DNA from: Ceraceosorus guamensis | Taxonomy: Eukaryota; Basidiomycota; Exobasidiomycetes; Ceraceosorales; Ceraceosoraceae | Length of the DNA: 64,000 nt | Direction of reading: 5' to 3' | Assembly: GCF_003144195.1 (NCBI RefSeq) | Contig: NW_020290064.1 | Span: 26,752-90,751, forward strand | Shown here: positions 33,801 to 44,964 of the stretch, one piece after another | Numbering within the stretch: position 1 is the stretch's first letter | How the letters are laid out: each line of letters starts with the position of its first letter | The notes under the pieces: model-generated | What the model saw: only the letters and a program-made list of their open reading frames with translations | The model's database searches: none | What the model was told of the DNA's origin: nothing | Made by a program: the position numbers and the translations under genes

Positions 33801-35045
33801 GAACAGCTGTGCGAAGCGGAAGAGCGCCTGGCTACCATCGAGAGCGATGTGCGAGCAGAGATGGCGGACGAGATGACGCGCAGACTGCAAGAGATGGAGC
33901 TGGCCTACTCTCAGAGATTGTTGGCCGATGCCGAGGACAATGAGAACTTTGTCAATAGGAAAATCGACTTGCTCTTGAAGGCCAATCGCGGTGCTGGTGC
34001 GAGCGGCATTAGAAGCTCTAAGATGGCGCCTGCTGAAACGCCGGGAAGGAAGCAGGAAAGACGAGATGCGGAAGAAGTCGAGGCTACGCTCGCTGTGAGT
34101 GTTTCTTTGAAGTGCATCAAATGTGCTCCGCGTCTTTCTCCTGCTCACACAGCCAAAGCACCGTCGACCTTCTTTCGAATAGGCGCTGCAAGAGGAAGAT
34201 TCGTTGGTCAGCCAAGATGAGGCGAGCGAGAGCGGAGCGGACAGTTCGAATAGCGCTTCTACGCTCTTGAAGCCTGGACCGGGAGCAAAGTTGAACAAGC
34301 GATTGGCTCGTATGAGTTTGGACCGCGAGCAGGACAAGCAGGCCGATTACAGCTTGTTGAGCAGTGATAGCTTCGAAGGAGAAGATTCCCGCGACGAGGA
34401 GCTGGACGAGAGCCGTGATGAGGAGGAGGAGGAGGAGGAGACCTTGGATGAGGATGAGGAAGACGAAGGCGGGGAGGGAGATTCTACTGAAGAGGAGGAG
34501 GAGGAGCAAGAAGAATTTTCGATCAACGAAACGACGGATGAGTCTTTTGATGCGACGCAAGAGTCTGTCGAGTCAGAGTCCTCGTTTGAAGAAGCACCGC
34601 GCGCTGCTCGAAAGAGTGCGAGTGCGAGTGCGAGTGCGAGTGCGAGTGCGAGTGCGGGAGCAAGAAAGAGCGGTAGAGCTGCTCCGGCTGCTCATGAGGG
34701 CAAGACCAGAGCAGTGACGGTTAGGAACAGCGCCAAGAAGAGCGACGTGCCTTTCAGGGAGCAGAAACAAGTCTCTGCGGACGCGAGCATGAGCGACACG
34801 AGCCTTTTGATGGAAGAGCAAGCCAGTAAGGGCAAGAAGAAAAAGTGAGAAGCGAAATGCAGACTGGTCGAGATCGACGCGCTTGCTGACGTTGTTCGAA
34901 ATATCTTTCTTTTGCGATCAGGAACTTGCGAAAGCAGGCGGCTCTCGATGAAGATGCGATGATCCAGCAGCTGGCTGATTCTAGCCTTGTAGACGCCATG
35001 CAGCGCACAACCAGCAGCGGTCATGTCGCTCATCGTTTGCGCTGA
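30817..35045 (+). CDS. Kinesin-6 family motor (KIF20/MKLP type)
   Basis: Six exons: 30817-31407, 31556-31993, 32094-33689, 33807-34094, 34183-34844, 34922-35045; 1232 residues. A Ser/Thr/Ala-rich basic N-terminus of about 200 residues precedes the motor core, which starts AYLRIRP. The P-loop is YGVTNSGKSYT, switch I NSTSSRSHAIFT, switch II VDLAGSER, and NHSKLTEVFSSFF follows. The P-loop form GVTNSGK and the YLRIRP start point to kinesin-6, plus-end motors acting at the anaphase spindle midzone and in cytokinesis. After the motor come short coiled coils (CEAEERLATIESDV...), a very acidic segment with poly-Glu, an alternating Ser-Ala repeat and a basic patch. The last splice (AAAAA/GTGAGA to GATCAG) adds 41 residues; reading through it would stop at once. 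Confidence 0.88.
34615..34656 (+). repeat. Hexanucleotide repeat (AGTGCG)7 coding Ser-Ala
   Basis: Seven exact copies of AGTGCG lie in the kinesin-6 tail and encode alternating Ser-Ala. Being a multiple of three, copy changes keep the frame. Confidence 0.95.
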
Positions 35046-35228
35046 GCAAAGCGCTCGCTACACGGTACGCCAAGCGTGGATGCTGTGTTCGAGCACGCGA
35101 TTTCCCCACGTATCAACCAAGATCCGAACAGCACGTTGCAATGAGACCCATTTGATGACACAAAGTCGAGTGCCTCGATGCACCTGCGTTACAGCGCTGA
35201 ACGTGATCGTGTATAAGTGCGTGCGAGC

Positions 35229-36305
35229 TCAATTCCCGCCTACTTGCTCGTCCAAGAACTTCTTCCACTCTTCTGCACCAAAGGAGGACGAGCTGGCGCC
35301 AGAGTAGAGTAGAGCAGTGTCAGAGAAGATTCGTCCGCGACGTTCGATCAATTCGTCGCGACTTACATGGCAGGCTGAACGAGACCATCCCAGACTACGA
35401 TGCGTGCAGCAGCCCAGGCAGACGAATCAGCCATCGTCTCCCAGACCTTTCTTGAGCCTCTGCTCACTCACCAGCGGTGGGAGTAACGTGAATTCCATTT
35501 TGTCTCCCCATCTTGACGCACCACTTTACATCTCCAACCACTTGAGATCCCGCATTGCCTTCCTTCTCCACCCTGAGGAGATTCTTGATGGCTTGACCCA
35601 AGGGAACACCCTTCTCCGGAGCTTGCAGCAGAGGTCTGCCTTTGGTCACTTTGGGAGCTTCGCCGAGCGTTGAGATGACCAGCGAGGCGAGCTCTGCTCG
35701 GATCTGGATTTTGCCCACAGAGATGTCGAGTCAGAAGAAGATGATTGGCAAGTGGTAGGGAAGAATGAGGTGTGCGCTATACTGCGCTCTCAAAAGCTCA
35801 CCTGATCAGCATTCTTGTTCTTCGCAGGTCCATCGAAATACTTTTCCTGCTCCTCGAACAGAGCCTTTGCAAAGACCCAAGCAGCATTCTCCTCGGCATT
35901 GCAAAGTTTTTGCCATTCCGCTTCGTACTCCGAACTTGTACCTCTTGGTTTGGCCAATCTGGCCACTGCAACTGCGGCTTCGGTGAGCAAAGGACTGGTA
36001 CTGTGCCATGGTTGAGGATAGGGACGTAGGAGAATGCGAACTTTGTTGTTGTATGCTCCAGAATTGCTGATCAGGGGCAAGAGGTGCTCATTCACACCGG
36101 ACAGTTGCTTCTTGCTGAAGGGGCACGTAAAGTCTTGAAGAGCCAATCCGAGCAAAATTGTGATTGTCAAGCTTGTGTCATGCATGCCTGTCTCGACATG
36201 AAGGTGCGACATCCGGCTCGCCTACTCACCCACGTACAACTCGAGACAGTGAGGTGCCTGGGGGTCCCCAATCGCCAGGGCTCGCAGTCCAGGTGGAAGA
36301 GCCAT
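35229..36305 (-). CDS. Thioredoxin-fold (DsbA-like) protein with CPFS active site
   Basis: Five exons: 36305-36230, 36133-35802, 35703-35472, 35394-35367 (28 nt), 35292-35229; 243 residues. After a short strand (HCLELYVDFTCPFSKK) comes a helical insertion of roughly 130 residues and then the cis-Pro loop HVTPTAVWDG and a closing helix EEWKKFLDEQ. The motif is Cys-Pro-Phe-Ser at residues 29-32: the nucleophilic Cys is kept but the resolving Cys is Ser, so a classical disulfide exchange is unlikely and a monothiol, glutathione-type or structural role is more probable. No signal peptide is seen. It ends 184 bp from the stop of the convergent kinesin gene and lies downstream of RPN1 on the same strand. 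Confidence 0.8.
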
Positions 36306-36837
36306 CGTTCAGCTTGCTGATTTGGCCTGTGTGCTCTGCAAAATGAAACAGGGATGCGATCTTCCGGTGTTGGAATTCGTTGCAGGATGTCGAGGTGGTG
36401 GGGATAGGATAACATATTTGGGTGCCGGGCAGCCCTGAGCAGCAGGCACAGCAAGATGGCAAGGTGAGTCGCGTCGCGGCAGGGCTCATGACGTGCTCCG
36501 TGCGTGAGCCGTCACGTACGCGGGTGGAGGTCGGAAGGCCAGCTCGTTCTCGATCATTCTAAACAGTAACACAGACCCCGAGCCTGGGCAAGACTCAGAA
36601 GATTGTTGTGATTCACAACTGTCATGTTCACTTCGGGACTCTACACCCCTCATCGCGTGTCGCCCGATGCGCGTCCTTGCGATACGAGACTGTGAGAGGC
36701 TCGCGAAAGCGATTCGAGCGTGTGAAGAACGGCTAGACACGAGATGCAATAACAGAGACGACGAAATGATTGCATTGCTCTCAAGCCTAGTGCTACGACA
36801 TCTACCCTTTCTCTCGTGTCTCCGCCCTGTTGGCTGT
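36306..36837. other. Intergenic: thioredoxin-fold gene promoter, RPN1 3' region
   Basis: No gene is seen; short ORFs here show no family resemblance. Confidence 0.5.
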
Positions 36838-39800
36838 TCAGTCGTCTTCGCTCCATCCAGGATTCTGGTACAAAAGGGAGATACCTGGATTGATGGACGA
36901 AGGAAGTGCGACTCAGCGCGAGGTCTGCTATCTGCACCAAGAGCCACAACTTACCTTCGAGGACGTTGCCTGCTTGCAACCACCGAGCATCTGCCAATTC
37001 TGCACGCTCGCCCACGCCCATCCGTACGGGCGTCGTGTGCGTCTAGACGTGCGATTGCAGGAGCGAAGGTATCAATACGAGAATACTAGGCAGCCGCATC
37101 TGGGCGCACGAGCGTGGCCAGTTCCTACTCACAGCAAATCCAGCAATGCCCCTCGGTTTACCAGCCTGACCAACGACATCCACAGCTTTGCCAACGCGCA
37201 CAGACACGGGCAGAGGCTTGAGCTCTTCGTCCAGGGTGATCAAGAAGCGTGGATACATGGCCGAGACGAGCCAATAGAGCATCCAGTGAGATTTGTCCAG
37301 GACAAAACCTCTAGCTTCGGTGAAGGAGACGAGTGTGGCCAGTAGACCGCACACCGCAGTCCGGCTCATCAATTGTCGATCGGTGTGGAAAGGCGTCAAT
37401 CCGATCGTTCCCTTGCCCATGTGAATCAAACCTTGGGCTACCCGCACCATGAACAGAGAGTCCGGTTCTTTGTGGTAATAGTTGGCCAATTGTCTCAACA
37501 TTTGGGCCAGACGGGCATTGTTCGTGCCCGCACCGACCAGTCCCATGGCCAAGATGGAGTTGATGGCGACATCCAGATCGTTGTCGTGCGAGTATTTAGA
37601 TAGCGTGTCCAACAAGCTGACTTCTGGATTTGACGGGTTCAACAGAGCCAGGGCCAAGGGCACCGCTCTCCGCACCACGGGCTCGCCGTAGTGCATTAAG
37701 TGGCCCATGTGCCTCAAGACCATCTCGGATCCAACGTCTTCTCCCATGGCGACCAAGGCGATACCGATGACCGCAAAGCCTTGGAAAGTGTCGTTCGGCT
37801 TCTCCTTCTCTTTGTCGTCTTTATTTTGCTCTGAAGAAGCGCCGTTCGCGCCAGATGCACCCGGACCTTCTTCGTTCCCGCCGTCTTCATCATCACTCTT
37901 GTCGTCCGTGCCGAGGTGTTCCAAGCAGTCGTGCAGGAAGGTCTGGATCTTCAGCACATTGCCCGTACCGGCAAAGCTGCACATGTCAACTAGAACTTGA
38001 CTCTGCTTGCTGAGAGGGTGGTCAATCGCCTTGAGGGTCTCAATTGTGGCATCACTAGCATCTTGCTGGCCCAGGAATAACAGAGCAAGCGCAAGACCCA
38101 TAAAGCGAGCCCACTTATCATCGAGCTGAGAAGGCTCGCGCTCCATCATCGTTTGCAGGATGGTGGGAACTATTTCTCCTTGAGATGTGCCGACGAAGAT
38201 AAATCCGAGACTGAGGGCAGCGAGCGAAGCGACTTCCATCGGTGCTGTCTCGTCCGCGACGTGCTGCAGCAACAGAGGCACGATGTCTTCTCGCGCTGAG
38301 CCGGCGTAAGCAATACCGATGCCGACGATAGCCGAGATCTTCAGCGGAACGCTCTTGCTGTCTACATGCTCCGTTAGCAGGGCTAGGGCCGCATCCATTT
38401 CCGTCCGCACGCCAGAGTGCAAGATGCCGTACGCCATGAGCGCGCCCGCTTTGATGTTCTCGTCCGCTGAGTACGTGTACTTGTCAATGTGACCCAGACC
38501 TACTTCCGTGTCCCACAGCAGGCTCATTCCTAGGCTCGCCGCGGCACTGAGCATGCCGTGGTCTTTGTTCTTGTAGATCCAGGAATTGCCCTCCTCGGCT
38601 CCGACCATCAGCCTGTCGTTGCCGAATCCAGCATTGACGAACGCGTTGACAAAGGTACTGGCCAGGTTGCCCCTCGCTGAATCGACAGTGGAGCTCAGCG
38701 TCGTGTTGGAGCTGTCTAGGTGCGACTTGTATATATCTTCAAGACTCTTGGGCTCATCCACGCTGAGCTCTTTGCCAAAGCTTGTAAAGTGGTGCGAGAG
38801 GGAAGCATTGTTGATGGCGTCGACGATCTGAGAATCCTCGATCGGCGCGTCCTCGTCCTGTAGCCACTCGATAGGTACCTGCTGTCTGCCAAGCATATAC
38901 GCGAGCTGTTTCCGCATCAAGGGATTACCAGCTGCGTCGAAGTCAGACCGGATGAGTGCCGGATCGCCTAGCCGAAGCGCAATGGTCATCGCTTCGGCAA
39001 AGCGATCGTGCTTTCGGTAGATTTCGTGAGCCGTTCGCAGAAACAGGAGATCGTCGGGAGGCACGAGCAGGTTGACGCAGCTGCAGAGCGCGCAATGGAG
39101 CGGCGTCAGTCAAGCGAAGAAGGGTGACTTTGGGTAATTTTCAACACTCACCTAACCATGTATAGACAGGTGCGCTGATACGTATCCTTGTCAACAAATT
39201 GCGGTAGCTTGTCGATGGCCTCGAGCTCCAGCAAGAGGTCCACAGCATCGTGTTCCGCATTGTGTTTCAAACTGAAAGGCACGATGAGCAGTGCCAAATC
39301 CAACAGCTCATCCGCCGATGGCCGATCCGTGTTGTCTCCTGATTGTCTGCTTTCGTCATCCTCTAGCACTCTGGCATTGTACTCCTCTCCCAATTCTGCC
39401 GCCAAGTGCCGCATGTACTCGTGACCCCACAAACCTGGGTCTTCGGCACCTCCAACTCTGCGAGCAGCCACTCTGAATTTCAACGTCTCCCTGTGTCCGT
39501 TGTCGCTGTATGTCATGGCAAGCACCGAAAGAATTTCCGCAAAGAGAGCTTTGTCTTCAGATGAAGTCCAACTCGAGTAGATTGTTTTCAAAGAAGGATA
39601 GTGGGGCCGAAGAAACTTGAGCGGTTTGGGCACAGATGTCATGCTTGACGTGCTCGTTCTGATGAGCGTCCGCAGAGATTCAAGTGCAGGTCTATACAAA
39701 TCCTTCTCACTCTCCTGTGGACAAGTATGGTTTCATCGGACCAATCAGCCGCAAGATCTCGGTATCAGCCAATCGAAAGCGACACACCTTCAGTCTCTCC

Positions 39801-40006
39801 ACGAGCATCTCGAGCTCGTTCTTGAGCTGCAAATCCTCTTCGCTCAGCTCATCTTCCTTTTTAGCATCTTTGCCCTTCGCATCCCCATTTACACCTGCAC
39901 CACTAGATGCACCATCCTTACTTTCTTGCTCCTTCTCCTTGGCGTCCTTCTTTTTGGGGTCTTCCGACGTCACTTGGATCGTCTGCTCAGCCTCTTGCCG
40001 CGTCAT
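36838..40006 (-). CDS. RPN1: 26S proteasome regulatory subunit RPN1 (PSMD2)
   Basis: Five exons: 40006-39788, 39714-39152, 39080-37133, 37042-36955, 36884-36838; 954 residues, close to the family norm. Rpn1 is the largest base subunit of the 19S particle; its toroid of proteasome/cyclosome repeats binds ubiquitin-like domains, ubiquitin chains and Ubp6. The acidic Lys/Glu/Asp-rich start leads to EEDLQLKNELEMLVERL, then LSVLAMTYSDNG, SCVNLLVPPDDLLFLRTAHEIY, and the PC repeats (LGMSLLWDTEVGLGHIDKY, GALMAYGI, ISAIVGIGIAYAGS, ALLNPSNPEVSLLDTLSKYSHD, AINSILAMGLVGAGTNNARLA). The C-terminal exons give HTTPV..GERAELA and the closing LEGISLLYQNPGW, matching the LEGFVILRKNP end of homologues. The ATG at 40006 is the first in a good context; an upstream extension lacks one. 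Confidence 0.96.
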
Positions 40007-40697
40007 CGTGGGAGTGTCGAACGCGCGCCCTGCTGGAGGAGGTGGCGGAGCAAGAGGCAAGGTGGAAGAGCGTCGCACGAGGCAACAGTGTGAGTGCCGC
40101 ACTTAAGCGAGCAGTATCAATCGTGGGACCAAGTGCTTGAGTCGATGGCGGCGGTTAGTAGGAGGCCGTGCAATGTTAAAGTGGGCGGCAGAGCCTGAAT
40201 TGATCTCGGTCAGCCTCTACAGATGGAGGTGGTCATCGTTGGCTGATGCATGGTCGGTGCGCGTCGTCACTGCTCGCACTTGCGTGTCGTCCCAACACGT
40301 GACAAGAAGGGTGCCTTGGAGACGCGCCAACGTGACGAGCCAAAAAGCAGCATCCATCCATGCACGCCATCGCCCACTCCATGCCGCTAGACCACGTGGC
40401 TTGAGCCCGAACGCATGAGAATTTTGATGCCTGCATGACCAAAAAGTTGAGAAGACGAACCTCACCTCGATCCGCTCGGTGAACGCCGCGACAGCATGGA
40501 TGACAATCACTGAGTTGCAGCGCTTCCTTTGACGCTCCACATCCAAATCATCTTTTCCGAAATAACTTTATACACCTCGCATCTTGTCCCGCACCCACAT
40601 TCGCGGCCCTGCTGACGGTCATCAAGCTCTAGAGCAGCGGATTGCTCGTCGTCGCTAAACCATTGCCTTCAGACTTCGGACTTGCTGCACGCTCACG
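40007..40697. other. Divergent RPN1 / NOP58 promoter region
   Basis: CACGTG words occur at about 40298 and 40392. I see no obvious proteasome-type control element and no small gene. Confidence 0.5.
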
Positions 40698-42707
40698 ATG
40701 GTGCTGGTACTGTTCGAGACAGCTGGTGAGTCCCCAGCATGGTCGTTCCAGCCCATGCTTCTCTTATCGCTTTCTCACTGCGGATCTACATTCATCCTGG
40801 CTCGCAGTGGGCTTTTGCCTTTTCAGGCTCTCGGAGCCTGGCGCATTGACGTCCAAAGATTTGCACAAGCAGTTCGAATCGGCGGATTCTGCCTCGCGTC
40901 TAGTGAAGCTGAGCGCCATTCATCGGTTTCAGTCCACAGCCGAGGCGGTGGAGGATGTGTCAGCATTAGGGGACGGCAAAATGTCTAAAGGTCTGAAAAA
41001 ATTCCTCACCTCGGAGATCGTCGATGCAAAGCAAAAGGAGCAATTGGTCGTGACTGACCCCAAGTTGGGAGGTACGATTTCCAAAAAGCTAGGCATTCAA
41101 GTCACTTCAGACTCTTCCGTCTTGGAACTCTACAGAGGCATCCGTCAGCACTTGGCCCCCCTGCTCTCGCTCAGCTCGCCTGATGGCGCTACTTCGAACG
41201 GCCTCGACCCTAGAGATCTCAACACCATGTCATTGGGTCTCAGCCACAGTTTGTCTCGGTACAAGCTCAAGTTCAGCCCTGACAAGGTAGATACCATGGT
41301 CGTGCAAGCGGTCGGTCTTCTGGACGACCTGGACAAGGAGCTGAACATTTACGCCATGAGAGTCAAGGAATGGTACGGATGGCATTTCCCCGAAATGGGC
41401 AAGCTGATCACGGACAACATCGCCTACTCCAAATGCGTGCTTGCCATGGGTTTCAGAACTTCTTGCAGCACGACCGACTTTAGCGAGATCTTGCCGGAGG
41501 AGCTGGAGGAAACATTGAAAGCTGCCGCAGAGATCAGTATGGGGACGGAGATTTCAGACACGGATTTGAGCCACATCTCGAGCTTGGCAGAACAGGTCGT
41601 CAAGATTGGCGCATATAGAGCTCAGCTTTGGTCCTACTTGCAGACTAGGATGGCAAACATTGCGCCCAACTTGACTGCGCTGGTAGGAGAGCTTGTTGGC
41701 GCCAGACTCATCTCTCACGCCGGTAGCTTGCTGAATCTCGCAAAACACCCAGCTTCGTGAGTGACGTGAACAAGTTGGAGGTGTGAAAAGCTAGCATCCT
41801 GGCGCTGGTTACGGTTCTCATCATCTCGCTATCTGCTCGCAGTACCGTCCAAATTCTTGGTGCAGAGAAGGCCCTTTTCAGAGCACTCAAGACAAAGCAC
41901 GATACACCGAAGTACGGACTGATTTACCATTCCTCTTTGGTTGGCCAAGCGCCTCAGAAGCTAAAGGGAAAGGTGAGGCTCGTGTAGGTGAAGCCGTTGA
42001 TTAGACGCGTGGGCTCATCTGAGAATTGCATCCCTTTGCAGATGGCAAGAATGGTTGCTACCAAGGCAGCCCTTTCGATCAGATTGGATGCGCTTGCAGA
42101 TGCGGAAGCCGAGACTGCCCCCACGATTGGTCTACAAGAGCGAGGACGACTTGAAGCGCGGCTGAGAGGTCTGGAGCATCGTACGGACGTTGCCGGCCTA
42201 CGATCGGGACCTGGCGCTGGTCCCAAACAGACAGCATTCACGCCTTCAGGCGGCAGGACGTACAACGCAGCTGCCGATTCCGTGCCTGCGAGACAGTTTG
42301 GCACACCCTCGTCGAATGCTGCTGCAGCATCTAGCTCTTCCAAGCCTATGGACGTGGATGGAGCACCCAATGGCGAGGCCAAGCTCAGTAAGGAGGAGAG
42401 AAAAGCGCAAAAGAAGGCGAGGAAATCGGCAGCTGCGGAAAGCGAGGTGGACCTCTCCATCACGCAGACGGATGCCGGTGCGGAGTTGTCAAAGGAGGAA
42501 CGCAAAGCCGCAAAGAAGGCTGCCAAGGCCGCTGCTGCCGCCCAGGACGCCGGCGCGGCAGACGCTTCAGCTTTGCTCGCAGAGGAACAAAAGAAGAAGG
42601 AAAGGAAGGAAAAGAAGAAGAGAGCGGCTGAGGCTGAAGCTGCAGAGACGGATGGGGATGCTTCCAAGAGGGAGAAGAAGAAGAAGCGCAAATCTGAAGG
42701 CGCCTGA
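40698..42707 (+). CDS. NOP58: Box C/D snoRNP core protein NOP58
   Basis: Four exons: 40698-40725, 40808-41756, 41843-41972, 42042-42707; 590 residues. Nop58 sits with Nop56, Snu13 and fibrillarin in nucleolar snoRNPs that 2'-O-methylate rRNA. The start [17 protein letters not shown] matches the NOP5 N-terminal domain; [86 protein letters not shown] are the Nop-domain landmarks. The tail is the usual KKE-type Lys/Glu/Ala-rich repeat region ([12 protein letters not shown]) ending KKKRKSEGA. The first coding exon is only 28 nt. Identity as NOP58 rather than NOP56 rests on the [16 protein letters not shown] form and the tail. Confidence 0.96.
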
Positions 42708-43133
42708 GGATGATACGCGACGGTTTTTGTTTTTCATTCGGCAGACAGCTGCGCATGCCTCGATCCTGCCTGGTTTCTTGTCGTCACTCGAGAATGTCTT
42801 CATGATGCTATCCTCACATTGCCACATGTGCAACTCAGACTCGCTACTACATGACTCTTTCGTCTAGTGACTCCTCGATCGTTGGGCCGGTGACCAGTCC
42901 TGAGCGGACATTGTCCTTTTTGCATGTTTGCGTCGATCTCCTCTGCTCTTCCGCTTCAGCCGATTTCGAACAGACCGCGCAGCTTCAGCACAACATGCGG
43001 ACAGCGGCGCCATTGAATGCGTGAGGTTCGAGCTGATCAAGGGGTCTACAAATACATGAAGGAAGAGGACCCTTGGGGAGCAATTGCATGCCCGGGAAGC
43101 GATCGATAGTCGCGTTCGAGCAGCAGCGTCTCA
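42708..43133. other. Convergent NOP58 / DAD1 spacer
   Basis: This spacer holds both 3' UTRs; I see no repeat or gene. Confidence 0.6.
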
Positions 43134-44098
43134 CTAAGCGTCTCTGCCATAGACAATGCCACCGCCGGGTGCCACACCGGGAGGCAATGCCGTATCAGCT
43201 CCTTGACTCCTGCTCAATCCATCCTGCTGAGCATTACCAGCTGTTCCATCCTGATTATCCGCTCCACCATCTTCTCCAACTCCAGACCCCGCACCACCGG
43301 TAGACGCGCCGCTGAGATCGGGAATTCCAGCTGCTCGCATGACTTCTGTGAACCTGCCCCATAAACCTGCTATAGGCTCAAACTCTTTTCCGACAGAAAT
43401 GGACTCTTCTAACTTGCGATTGAGCGCGTTGGAATGGTCGATGATTGTACCGATGCCCTTTGAAGATGCAAGGCAAAGAACATCACGTGGAAAGATTGCG
43501 GCGTCAGTATATGCTCTCAAAGCATGTCTGACTTTGCGCACGCTGAATGGGGGGTCAGTCCTGGGGTGCGTAGGTCACGCAGCGATAGTTCCCCCCCCCC
43601 CCCCCCCTCTCGATGAGAAATCGTAGAAGTTGAACGTCTGCTCCGCTCCACCCACGTCACCGACACTTGCGCCGCCATACGAGCTGCGAGGCGGAATGCC
43701 AGCCTAGCGATTTCCGCCCAAGCGTGACGTGCCAGGCTAGGTCGTACGCCTCGCTCTACTGCCTGTTCTCATCACCAGACCAGACGAGCCCTTCCTGCAA
43801 CTCTTTTGCAATGTCCTCTTGGGGGCTTTGATAGGCGATCGCACTTTTGCTCTTGCTTCCCAACATGTTCCTACAAGCTCTACTGCAAAATCGCTCACCT
43901 CTGCAATCTCCACGACCAATCTTTCCCTCTCCTTTTCGAAGAAGCTCTTTTGAGAAGAGCCTGCAGTTGGGTGCGATGCTTGGACTGGGGAGTCAGCCTG
44001 CTCGCAAGAGCATCAAGTCGAGTGTAGATTTGAGATACAAATATCAGCGCTTGCTCTGACGCGCCTGGTCATGAGACGACGAGGCAACATACCTCCAT
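43134..44098 (-). CDS. DAD1: DASH complex subunit DAD1
   Basis: Three coding exons: 44098-44093 (six bases, Met-Glu), 43997-43899, 43457-43134; 142 residues. DASH/Dam1 forms rings around microtubules and couples kinetochores to their ends in fungi. The conserved core is FFEKERERLVVEIAEGIGTIIDHSNALNRKLEESISVGKEFEPIAGLWGRFTEVM, which fits Dad1 across both splices. The C-terminal about 50 residues are Gly/Asp/Gln-rich and make it longer than yeast Dad1. The second intron is 441 nt, the longest in the window's genes, and holds a run of 17 C (43591-43607). Without the tiny first exon there is no in-frame ATG before a stop, which supports the model. Confidence 0.88.
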
Positions 44099-44964
44099 TG
44101 TGAATATGCGTCAAGGTGCCGAAGGTGCGCTGCCTGTTGTTTCTTTCTCGTACTCCCCAGTCGTCCGAGGGGGGTCCACCAGTCGGACTGAACTACTCTA
44201 ACAGATGCAGGATGCAAGATTCGAAGTACGGCTCGCAACGCGGCGTGGTTGGAAGACTGAAGGGGCCGCTCGTTCTGAAGAGCCGTGCTGTGCTGATTTG
44301 GGCAGACCAAATTTACCACTTGCGATGTGTCGAGAGGAAGGAGCACCGAGCCACGAATATGAGCGAGCCGAGATCGCGTGCGCGAAATGGCAATCAAGAA
44401 TGCAGCCGACTTTTTGCGGACGCGCGCAGCTGCTGCTGCTGGACGCGTTGATCTGCGCGTTCAAGGACGCGTCACGTGTCGCCCTCAACGCGCCATCTTG
44501 ATTCACATTTGTGATTTGATTCTTGATTCAATTCAAAAATTGACTCAGACTCTTGTTTCTTGACTGGCTCGTGACTCTACTACTCTTGACGCTTGACGCG
44601 AAACGTGTTGCTTATCCAAAGCATCTCGAGTCGAGCGATAGAGCTGCAGATCAGACATTCACGCAGAGCTCGATCGATGGCATATGACCGAGTTCCTTGC
44701 CGGAACTTAATCGTGACCTTACAGCTTCACTCGTGACTGCGTGAGATCGCGGTGACCAATAGAGCAGGCAGCGTCGTGCTGAGCAGCACTTTGGCGATGC
44801 AAGCTATCTAGACTCGTTCGGGCCTGTCGAGCACATTCCGAGCCAAGTACAGTCTCAGGATTGAACTTTGGCGGCGATTTTCAGACACGCGTGTCGCTTC
44901 GAGCACGGCGCGAGATGAACTTTCGAGGTGACCCAAAAATAAATGTGAGTTCACTGTCACCTTT
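44099..44964. other. Intergenic: DAD1 promoter, SDO1 3' region
   Basis: It holds ACGCGT boxes at 44443 and 44467, CACGTG at 44473, an SCB-like CGCGAAA at 44596, and a long run of TTGATTC / TTGTGATTTGATTC words at about 44500-44560. A further ACGCGT lies at 44887, nearer SDO1's 3' end. No gene is seen. Confidence 0.5.
44443..44478. promoter_or_regulatory. Two ACGCGT boxes and one CACGTG upstream of DAD1
   Basis: ACGCGT at 44443-44448 and 44467-44472, with CACGTG overlapping at 44473-44478, lie 345-380 bp upstream of the DAD1 start. The arrangement suggests cell-cycle control, by analogy with MBF sites in yeasts. Confidence 0.4.

Noticed and set aside
41954-42691. 245-codon minus-strand ORF rich in Phe/Ser/Ala
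   Set aside because: It is the antisense shadow of the Lys/Glu/Ala repeat tail of NOP58.
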